DNA of 5,390 nucleotides from positions 1 to 5,390 of the forward strand of contig DUSJ01000211.1 of assembly GCA_012842645.1 (NCBI GenBank). The letters are read 5' to 3'. Below the pieces are notes generated by a model. That model was not told the DNA's origin. It worked only from the letters and a program-made list of their open reading frames with translations, and made no database searches. This document shows positions 1-5,040 of the stretch, one piece after another. Made by a program: the position numbers and the translations under genes. Source of the stretch: Clostridiaceae bacterium. Lineage in GTDB: Bacteria; Bacillota; Clostridia; DSM-8532. How positions within the stretch are numbered: the first letter of the stretch is position 1; each line of letters begins with the position of its first letter.

Positions 1-507
1 ACAGGCGGACTCGTGCTGTTCGCAAAGGATCCTGTGACCCTTGAAATACTTGAGGATAAGTTCAGGAACCGCGAGATAAGGAAAATATACCGGTGCCTAA
101 TATACGGCGTCCCCCTGAAAAAGTCGGACGAGCTTCACGGGTATTTGCGTAAGGACAGCAAAAACAGCAGGGTCTATGTTTACGACCAGCCATTGAAAGG
201 CGCAGAACCGATAATCACCCGTTACAGGGTACTTAAGGCTTTCGACGAATATTCCCTTCTTGAAGTGGAACTGGTCACCGGCAAGACCCACCAGATAAGG
301 GCGCATCTGGCTTTTATAGGCCATCCCATCCTCGGTGACGGAAAATACGGCATCAACTCGGTAAACAGGGCTTTCAGGCTCAGGATGCAGGCTCTATGGG
401 CCTATGAGATTACGTTCATGTTCACATCCCCTGCCGGCCACCTTTCCTATCTTAACGGCAAAACTGTTACACTCCCCGTAATAGACTGGGAAAGAGACCT
501 GTTATGA
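1..507 (+). CDS. RluA-family RNA pseudouridine synthase, C-terminal part (5' end outside window)
   Basis: This enzyme family isomerises specific uridines in rRNA or tRNA to pseudouridine in the cytoplasm. The reading frame is open from base 1, so the GTG at 13 is an internal valine and not a start; 168 residues are visible. The first residues, TGGLVLFAKD, are the tail of the family's HRLDxxTxGLL motif, so the catalytic Asp lies just left of the window. The second hallmark block, VTGKTHQIRAHLAFIGHPILGD, is split around residue 100 and contains the family's TGxxHQIR and GDxxYG elements (GDGKYG). The protein ends in two consecutive in-frame TGA codons (505-510). RluA, RluC, RluD and the Bacillota paralogues cannot be told apart from this half, and no N-terminal S4 domain could be checked, so no symbol is given. 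The family call is secure. Confidence 0.93.
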   Translation, partial: TGGLVLFAKDPVTLEILEDKFRNREIRKIYRCLIYGVPLKKSDELHGYLRKDSKNSRVYVYDQPLKGAEPIITRYRVLKAFDEYSLLEVELVTGKTHQIRAHLAFIGHPILGDGKYGINSVNRAFRLRMQALWAYEITFMFTSPAGHLSYLNGKTVTLPVIDWERDLL

Positions 508-524
508 TGAGGTATACGGATCGC

Positions 525-553
525 TTGAAGAGAGCCTTGTTATAACATATAAT
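525..553 (+). promoter_or_regulatory. Sigma-A-type promoter upstream of the darA-like gene
   Basis: A -35 box TTGAAG (525-530) and a perfect -10 box TATAAT (548-553) are separated by exactly 17 bases. Transcription would start near 560, giving a short leader of about 30 bases before the ATG at 590. The right half of the spacer is a perfect 10-base palindrome, TGTTATAACA (538-547), touching the -10 box; it could be an operator or chance in an AT-rich stretch. The promoter suggests that the downstream gene is expressed independently of the pseudouridine synthase gene. Confidence 0.7.
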
Positions 554-589
554 CTTAGTTGAAGGATATTGAATATAGGAGGTCTTTTT

Positions 590-919
590 ATGAAGCTACT
601 TTTTGCAATTGTCAGCGATGAGGACAGCAGCATCCTGGCCGACAACCTGAGCCGTGATGGCTTCAGCACCACAAAACTTTGCTCCAGCGGCGGGTTTCTG
701 AAAAGCGGCAATACGACCTTCCTTGTAGCTACCGATGATGACAGAGTCGAGCGCGCTATTGAAATAATCCGGGACACCTGCAAGTCCAGACGCAGAATGA
801 TAGCTCCTGAAAAGCTTCCAGGCAGTTTTGGATCCTTCAATATGGCCATGCCGGTAGAAGTAACCGTTGGCGGCGCTACTGTGTTCATTCTGAATATCGA
901 GCAGTTCCTGAAACTTTAG
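590..919 (+). CDS. darA: Cyclic di-AMP receptor DarA/PstA family (PII-like, DUF970)
   Basis: DarA/PstA proteins are small cytoplasmic trimers with a PII-like ferredoxin fold that bind the second messenger c-di-AMP; their downstream partner is largely unknown. The 109-residue product has the typical family length. It carries the family core GGFLKSGNTTF (residues 34-44), a DDDRV segment near residue 50, and the C-terminal VGGATVF block (93-99) followed by EQF. The start at 590 is chosen over an ATG at 569 because AGGAGG (577-582) sits 7 bases upstream and because MKLLFAIVSD matches the usual N-terminus. From memory of the Staphylococcus PstA protein, ligand-pocket positions Asn24 and Arg26 are Gly24 and Ser26 here, and the loop after residue 72 lacks the usual MGG stretch. 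The gene is not beside tmk/holB as in Bacillus, so it may be a second paralogue. Family assignment is firm; ligand binding is inferred. Confidence 0.93.
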   Translation: MKLLFAIVSDEDSSILADNLSRDGFSTTKLCSSGGFLKSGNTTFLVATDDDRVERAIEIIRDTCKSRRRMIAPEKLPGSFGSFNMAMPVEVTVGGATVFILNIEQFLKL

Positions 920-938
920 CAGTATACTACAGCGAAAG

Positions 939-966
939 GCATGTGACTTATCCCGCAGTCGCATGC
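939..966 (+). promoter_or_regulatory. Imperfect hairpin in the darA-MFS gap
   Basis: GCATGTGAC (939-947) and GTCGCATGC (958-966) are inverted repeats, pairing over 9 positions with one G-U wobble and a 10-base loop. No run of T follows, so it is not a standard intrinsic terminator. It ends just before the GTGAGGT ribosome binding site (968-974) of the MFS gene, so it could influence mRNA stability or translation. The rest of this 61-base gap holds no convincing promoter: TATACT at 923-928 lacks a -35 at the right spacing. Confidence 0.35.
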
Positions 967-980
967 TGTGAGGTCATGAC

Positions 981-2297
981 ATGCAGTCACAACATGCAAG
1001 AATCACAGAAAAAGATCTTGAAAGAAACCGTCTTTTAGTAATCCTGGAAGGCGCTTCAGCCCGAACGATATTCAATCTTACCACCGGGGCATATTTAGTT
1101 GGTCTTCTGAAATATATCGGCGCCAATGATACATTATGCGGATATATTATTGCCATACCTGTTATTGCCGCTATCATCCAGGTCCTTTCCCCGATCATCC
1201 TGGAAAGTCTTGAATACAGAAAGAAAATCATAATCATAGGCTCCATGATACACAGGGTTTTGCTGTTCATGCTTATTTTCGTGCCTTTTCTTCCTGTGTC
1301 GTCGGGGGGTAAGATCCTTATGGCCACGATAATATTGCTTATTTCCTATGTCGCAGTATCCTTTGTCACCCCTGCGATCTCCAACATGTATGTGAGTTTT
1401 GTGCCGCAGAATATAAGGGGCAGATACTTCGGTATGAGGGAATCATATAACCTTATTGCGGCCACATTGATCACCCTCGTTCTGGGAAAAGTCCTGGACA
1501 GCTTTACTGAAGCGGGAAAAGAAGGTACTGGATACATTATCGTTTATTGTTTCATTTTTTTCATGACTATTCTCAATATTTCTTTCTTCATGTTCATGAA
1601 AGAAGTTCCTCTTACTCATATCGAACACAGGATCAGGCTTTCGGAGATTTTCGTCCTGCCGTTGAAGGACAGGAGGTTTATCCGTTATTTCATCATGCTG
1701 ATTATCTGGAACATCGCTGTCCAGATAGCGAGCGCCTATTTCGGAGTATATCTAAAGTCCGATCTGTCCATGAGTTATACTGTCATCACGTCACTGTCAT
1801 TCCTGAACTCGGTGGCTTATGTCATATCAGCGCGCAGATGGGGGAAATTTGCCGATAAAAAAGGCTGGTCCCTTACAGCGATGATAACCATCGGAATACT
1901 CAGTATCTGCCATTTCACATGGTTCCTTGCTTCAAATGGCAGCCCTGTCGTGCTGCTGATACTTGCTGTCAGCCATCTTACGGGCGGAATAGCCTGGTCA
2001 GGCATCAACGTGGCCCTGTTCAATCTCCAGTTCGACTTTACGCCCGATGAAAAAAGAACGGTTTATATAGGCTTCAGCGCTGCCATAAGCGGTCTGATAG
2101 GGTATGTCGCCGCGGCTGTCGGGGCTCAGCTTGTTGGTTTGTTCGGGGAAAAACCGGTTATTATATTTGGTATGGCCTTTGATATAAAGCAGGTACTGTT
2201 TTTCATATCATCTGCACTGCTGGCTGTATGCGCTGCATATATCGGCGTGTTCATGCATACCGGAAGGAAAAAAAGAGTATTGGAGGTAAGAAAATGA
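981..2297 (+). CDS. Major facilitator superfamily (MFS) transporter
   Basis: This is a 438-residue integral membrane protein with about 12 hydrophobic segments, the size and layout of an MFS secondary transporter. Visible family marks are a charged cytoplasmic loop RGRYFGMRESYN (residues 146-157), a central charged loop near residues 215-233, and WGKFADKKGW (287-296), which resembles the Gly-Asp-Arg loop motif that begins the second half. The N-terminus (1-18) is charged and cytoplasmic; the C-terminus is a basic tail, GRKKR. The ATG at 981 is supported by GTGAGGT (968-974) with 6 bases of spacing. The gene follows the darA-like gene by 61 bases and overlaps the cupin gene by four bases (ATGA), so at least MFS and cupin are co-translated. 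No substrate-specific motif is recognised; drug, sugar or metabolite transport are all possible. Superfamily membership is confident, function is not. Confidence 0.88.
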   Translation: MQSQHARITEKDLERNRLLVILEGASARTIFNLTTGAYLVGLLKYIGANDTLCGYIIAIPVIAAIIQVLSPIILESLEYRKKIIIIGSMIHRVLLFMLIFVPFLPVSSGGKILMATIILLISYVAVSFVTPAISNMYVSFVPQNIRGRYFGMRESYNLIAATLITLVLGKVLDSFTEAGKEGTGYIIVYCFIFFMTILNISFFMFMKEVPLTHIEHRIRLSEIFVLPLKDRRFIRYFIMLIIWNIAVQIASAYFGVYLKSDLSMSYTVITSLSFLNSVAYVISARRWGKFADKKGWSLTAMITIGILSICHFTWFLASNGSPVVLLILAVSHLTGGIAWSGINVALFNLQFDFTPDEKRTVYIGFSAAISGLIGYVAAAVGAQLVGLFGEKPVIIFGMAFDIKQVLFFISSALLAVCAAYIGVFMHTGRKKRVLEVRK

Positions 2298-2644
2298 TAA
2301 AAAGAAAATCGGAAATGACTGTCAGCCTGGTCGAAAACATGCGGGGCGGCGATGGAACCACAAAAATGATGCCCATTTTCACGAAAGAAGAATTGATGGG
2401 AAAATGCCGGCTTTTCAATATCATCACGCTTGACCCCGGCTGCTCCATAGGCACTCATACCCATGATAAGGAGGAAGAGATCTATTATGTTTTAAGCGGT
2501 ACCGGGGTGGTGGACGACAACGGCCGGATGGTCAGGGTAGAGCCTGGCGACGCTATAAAAACGGGAAACGGCGAGTCCCACTCCATTAAGAACGACGGGA
2601 ATGAGCCCCTTGTCTTCCTCGCGGTGATACTGCTGTTTCAATAA
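2294..2644 (+). CDS. Small single-domain cupin protein
   Basis: The 116-residue product is a one-domain cupin. Motif 1 is visible as G49, H55, H57, E62 and G69 in the G-x5-HxH-x4-E-x6-G pattern. Motif 2 is G85, G91, G93, H96 and N100, with Gly91 in place of the usual Pro. H55, H57, E62 and H96 form a complete 3-His/1-Glu metal site, so a bound divalent metal is likely. Start choice: ATG at 2294 has GGAGGT (2282-2287) 6 bases upstream; the frame is open further upstream (to 2228) but that part lies inside the MFS gene. The ATGA overlap with the MFS stop (2295-2297) indicates translational coupling. Cupins of this size include sugar isomerases, dioxygenases and small-molecule sensors; nothing in the sequence chooses between them. 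It may process or bind the substrate of the co-translated transporter (inference). Confidence 0.9.
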   Translation: MIKRKSEMTVSLVENMRGGDGTTKMMPIFTKEELMGKCRLFNIITLDPGCSIGTHTHDKEEEIYYVLSGTGVVDDNGRMVRVEPGDAIKTGNGESHSIKNDGNEPLVFLAVILLFQ

Positions 2645-2741
2645 TATGGTGCCAAGGGGACGGAGACTTTTAGCAGCGTGCCTGTATGCGATTTAAGCGG
2701 AGCACGGATAGCGGAGCGGCCGTGATATCTGTCACTGGTCT
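2645..2741. other. Convergent intergenic spacer between the cupin gene and the copper operon
   Basis: This 97-base spacer separates the 3' ends of two oppositely directed units. No intrinsic terminator with a T tract was found on either strand. It holds a GGTGCCAAGGGGACGG element (2648-2663), a pair of direct repeats AGCGGAGC (2696-2703 and 2710-2717, 14 bases apart), and a weak 5-base stem CACGG/CCGTG (2703-2707 with 2720-2724). The GGGGACG core is also present in the repeat array at 4963-5040, read there on the minus strand. Confidence 0.5.
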
Positions 2742-4127
2742 TTAGTCCGAACTTATATTATTGATATCATCTACAACATTGATATTGCTGGTGATCATCC
2801 CCATCCAGCAGGTATAGATGATATTGCCTTCTTCTTCAGGGGTAAACTCGATCAGGTTATCGCCCGGATGGAGTTTTATCTCCATGTTTAGCTTCGGGAT
2901 GGTAACAGGATTGTTGCATCCGTTGAGATCGCCCTTTTCCACCTTTATGGTCCATTTTACAGGGATGCCTTTCTGGACAACGATCGGAGTATACCGGTTA
3001 GGTTCGAGTTCAGTCGTAACATACTGGACTCCATTCCTGACAGTTGCAATGTTGCCGGTGCCTGTTGATGGCGGTGTTATGCCGATACCCGCCACGTTAA
3101 GCCCCCTGTTGAGCATGACTATACCCAGGAATATGACCATGACCGCGCTTACCTTCATCATCCCGCGGGAAAACCTGCCGCTCAGCAACGAGCCTGCCGC
3201 GCCGAATATAAACATCAGGGGAACGGTGCCCAGGCTGAAGAGGAACATGGATAAGGCCCCCATTACGAAGCTTCCCGTCCCGAGCGCGTAAATCTGCATG
3301 GCCTGCAAAGGCCCGCATGGCATGAGCCCGTTCAGAAGACCAATTATAAACGGTCCTTTTCCGCTTTTGCCGCCTTCGACCACTTTTCCTGAGATCCCGG
3401 GCAGCCTTGGGGTGATCTTTCTGAGCCACGGAAATATATTGAGTATATTCAGGCCCATCATGATCATAAAGGTTCCCGAGATAAGGGCTATAACGCCTTT
3501 TGCCGTTCCTGTGAAGCCTATGACCGATCCTAACGCTCCCACTATTCCGCCTATAACCGTATAGGATGTGATGCGGCCAAGGTTATACAGGGCGGCAGGT
3601 TTTAGCTTTCCAAACCTTGAACCGCCTTCCTCCGCTTTATTGTACATGCAAACGGAAAGACAGATCCCTCCGCACATGGCTGTGCAGTGCAGGGACGTAA
3701 GCAGCCCCACTGTAAACAGCAAGCTCAGTCCCACCGACTGGTCGATTTCGGGTATAAAGTCCAGGCCGGCAGTATTATTTACGATTAACCAAAGCGCCAG
3801 GACAATCACCCCGATCCCGATGACCTGCCCAATCGAAGCGCCTTTTCCCCCTGCCCGGACAGGATACTTGCCATTCCTGTCGTTATCCTCCAATGCAGGC
3901 GACCTCTGGCCAGTCACCCGGTAACCAAGTCGGGTCAGGGTATCAATTATCCTGTTGAAGGGTAATAAGGATTCGTCAAGCACAAACTCCGCCGTTCCGG
4001 CAACATAATCGACCCGGACATCTGTGACCCCTTCCAGCTTTTCAAGGGCATTCCTTATTCTGTTCTCGCAACCTGTACAGGTCATGCCCTCTATGTCAAG
4101 GATGACCCTTTGCTTTGACTGGCTCAT
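2742..4127 (-). CDS. HMA domain - DsbD_2/SafE-like membrane domain - cupredoxin-like fusion protein
   Basis: This 461-residue protein is probably a copper-handling membrane protein. Residues 8-72 form a heavy-metal-associated (HMA) domain with the metal motif GMTCTGC (Cys17, Cys20). Residues 101-340 hold about seven hydrophobic segments of the DsbD_2 / TauE-SafE-like type, with SLHCTAMCGG (145-154) and MPCGP (269-273) as the conserved membrane motifs. Residues 380-452 form a cupredoxin-like beta domain with Cys404 (NGCNNP) and the CWMGM motif (440-444). An odd number of membrane segments would put the HMA domain in the cytoplasm and the cupredoxin outside. Start: ATG at 4127 with GAGGT (4134-4138), 6 bases away. 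It lies 27 bases after the DUF2318 gene and ends the operon. Domain calls come from motifs; transport or electron transfer is inference. It is often annotated simply as a sulfite exporter TauE/SafE family protein. Confidence 0.9.
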   Translation of the reverse strand: MSQSKQRVILDIEGMTCTGCENRIRNALEKLEGVTDVRVDYVAGTAEFVLDESLLPFNRIIDTLTRLGYRVTGQRSPALEDNDRNGKYPVRAGGKGASIGQVIGIGVIVLALWLIVNNTAGLDFIPEIDQSVGLSLLFTVGLLTSLHCTAMCGGICLSVCMYNKAEEGGSRFGKLKPAALYNLGRITSYTVIGGIVGALGSVIGFTGTAKGVIALISGTFMIMMGLNILNIFPWLRKITPRLPGISGKVVEGGKSGKGPFIIGLLNGLMPCGPLQAMQIYALGTGSFVMGALSMFLFSLGTVPLMFIFGAAGSLLSGRFSRGMMKVSAVMVIFLGIVMLNRGLNVAGIGITPPSTGTGNIATVRNGVQYVTTELEPNRYTPIVVQKGIPVKWTIKVEKGDLNGCNNPVTIPKLNMEIKLHPGDNLIEFTPEEEGNIIYTCWMGMITSNINVVDDINNISSD

Positions 4128-4141
4128 TAAGATACCTCACA

Positions 4142-4159
4142 TGTTTCAGCTGTTTCAGC
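4142..4159. repeat. Perfect 9-base tandem duplication at the end of the DUF2318 gene
   Basis: The 9-mer TGTTTCAGC occurs twice back to back (4142-4150 and 4151-4159). On the minus strand each copy carries TGA in the same frame, so the stop codon of the DUF2318 gene (4155-4157) is repeated nine bases later (4146-4148). It lies in the 27-base gap before the fusion gene and just upstream of that gene's ribosome binding site. Confidence 0.7.
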
Positions 4160-4673
4160 GGCTTTTCCAGTTTTCCGGGAAAAGACCTTTATTCTTCTCC
4201 AAAAACTCTCTTGAAATAATTATGGTGTCGCCATTGTCGAGCTTGTTGTTGCCTGTTATTGGAACAGGGTTGCACCCGCCTCTCTGGACTTCGATCATAT
4301 CCAGGCTGAATACATTGCCGCAATTCTGGCAGACGATCATGTTCCCTTCCTGCTTGAAATATGCCCATGGCGAACCATTGCAGACCTGGCATGTGTTGAA
4401 TGAGGTTCTTATGGTACCATCGCTCGCTTTCACAGCCATTACTTCCATATTTGTCTTACCGATCTTGACAGGAAAAAATGAAACGGTTTCAGATATCTCG
4501 CTTTTGTTGATAACTACATCTCCCATTGATCCTGTGCCATCTGAGCTTTTGTTAATTCCGTTTATCATTATGACTGCGGCCAGAATGATCACCGCTGCTG
4601 CGCCGATAATGATATAACGGCTGAATGATCCTGATTTACCATCTTTTTTGGACGCTGGTTTCCTGTTTCCCAT
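4155..4673 (-). CDS. Membrane-anchored DUF2318 (FtrD-like) cysteine-rich protein
   Basis: The 172-residue product has a basic cytoplasmic N-terminus (1-19), one membrane segment (about 20-39) and an extracytoplasmic domain. That domain carries CQVC (Cys95, Cys98), CQNC (Cys115, Cys118) and a GGCNPVPI motif (Cys134). This spacing, with the following Gly-Asp and Ile-Ile-Ile strand, is the pattern of the DUF2318 family (Pfam PF10080), named after the FtrD component of bacterial iron uptake systems and proposed to bind iron-sulfur or another metal. Here it sits in a copper operon: it begins 12 bases after the copZ stop, and its AAAGGAGG site (4680-4687), 6 bases before the ATG, overlaps the copZ stop codon, so the two are tightly coupled. 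A thiol redox or metal-relay role outside the membrane is inferred. No lipobox is present, so it should be anchored by its membrane segment. Confidence 0.87.
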   Translation of the reverse strand: MGNRKPASKKDGKSGSFSRYIIIGAAAVIILAAVIMINGINKSSDGTGSMGDVVINKSEISETVSFFPVKIGKTNMEVMAVKASDGTIRTSFNTCQVCNGSPWAYFKQEGNMIVCQNCGNVFSLDMIEVQRGGCNPVPITGNNKLDNGDTIIISREFLEKNKGLFPENWKSR

Positions 4674-4685
4674 AGAAAACCTCCT

Positions 4686-4907
4686 TTACCCGCTTATCTG
4701 CATGACAGAGACAGCCTCATAGCCCGCATCTTCTATTGCCGCTTTTATCGCATTGTCATCAACATCCCGGTCAAGTTCGATCTCGGCTGTTTTGCTTTCA
4801 AGGCTGACTTTTACCGATTTGACTCCCTGAAGCTCCTCAAGGGCTTCCGTTACATGCCTTACGCAATGACGGCATGACATTCCTTCAATAGTAATCTTCT
4901 TAATCAT
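4686..4907 (-). CDS. copZ: Copper chaperone CopZ-like HMA protein
   Basis: This 73-residue protein is a single HMA domain of the ferredoxin-like fold, as in CopZ/Atx1. It binds Cu(I) in the cytoplasm and passes it to the HMA domains or entry site of CopA. The metal motif GMSCRHC is at residues 9-15 (Cys12, Cys15), with His14 between the cysteines. The C-terminal AIEDAGYEA (Tyr68) is also typical of copper HMA domains. ATG at 4907 has AAAGGAG (4917-4923) 9 bases upstream. It lies downstream of copA, 126 bases away, and directly upstream of the DUF2318 gene. An 8-codon ORF just upstream ends in a TGA that overlaps this ATG. The copper assignment rests on the motif plus the adjacent copA; a mercury-type HMA is less likely. 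Confidence 0.92.
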   Translation of the reverse strand: MIKKITIEGMSCRHCVRHVTEALEELQGVKSVKVSLESKTAEIELDRDVDDNAIKAAIEDAGYEAVSVMQISG

Positions 4908-4930
4908 ATTGTTTGGCTCCTTTCTTTCAT
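4904..4930 (-). promoter_or_regulatory. Possible 8-codon leader ORF overlapping the copZ start
   Basis: On the minus strand an ATG at 4930-4928 opens a reading frame for MKERSQTI that stops with TGA at 4906-4904, overlapping the copZ ATG (4907-4905) as ATGA. An AAGGAG sequence lies 7 bases before this ATG, a spacing as good as that of real genes here. Translation of it could couple to copZ, and the copZ ribosome binding site lies inside it. It may equally be a chance ORF left by duplication of the ribosome binding site; nothing shows that the peptide is made. Confidence 0.3.
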
Positions 4931-4962
4931 ATGTTTACTCCTTATTTGTCATCCTGTTACCT

Positions 4963-5040
4963 GTCCCCGTTACTCAAAATGAGTAGAAGCACACGTCCCC
5001 GTTACTCAAAATGAGTAAAAGTATACGTCCCCGCTACTCA
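4963..5040. repeat. 32-base-period tandem repeat with hairpins between copA and copZ
   Basis: About 2.4 units are present: 4963-4994 and 4995-5026 (29 of 32 bases identical) and a partial third at 5027-5040 (one mismatch in 14). Each full unit starts with GTCCCCGTTACTCA and contains an inverted repeat TACTCA-AAA-TGAGTA (4971-4985 and 5003-5017; the second extends to 7 base pairs). The last unit enters copA: the minus-strand bases TGAGTAG at 5040-5034 end the last Asn codon and give the final Glu codon and TAG stop. The 126-base copA-copZ gap (4908-5033) is otherwise empty apart from the leader ORF. The array could be a mobile REP-like repeat or an RNA processing site (inference). Confidence 0.8.

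Noticed and set aside
13..15. GTG at 13 as the start of the pseudouridine synthase
   Set aside because: The frame is open to base 1 and the preceding residues TGGL belong to the family's catalytic motif, so the gene begins outside the window.
596..964. Minus-strand open frames opposite the darA-like gene
   Set aside because: They are antisense to a gene with unmistakable DUF970 motifs and have no ribosome binding site or recognisable domain.
2696..2724. Intrinsic terminator in the convergent spacer
   Set aside because: Only a 5-base stem with a 12-base loop and no T tract on either strand; not enough to call a terminator.
2818..3924. Plus-strand open frames (2818-3291, 3298-3564, 3568-3924) opposite the fusion gene
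   Set aside because: They are broken pieces antisense to a continuous 461-codon gene with three recognisable domains.
4024..4617. Long plus-strand open frame (197 codons) across copper genes
   Set aside because: It runs antisense to the DUF2318 gene and the HMA end of the fusion gene, both of which have clear motifs and ribosome binding sites; its own protein resembles no family.
4963..5040. Tandem repeats as a CRISPR array
   Set aside because: The 32-base units are directly adjacent with no unique spacers and there are only about 2.4 of them.
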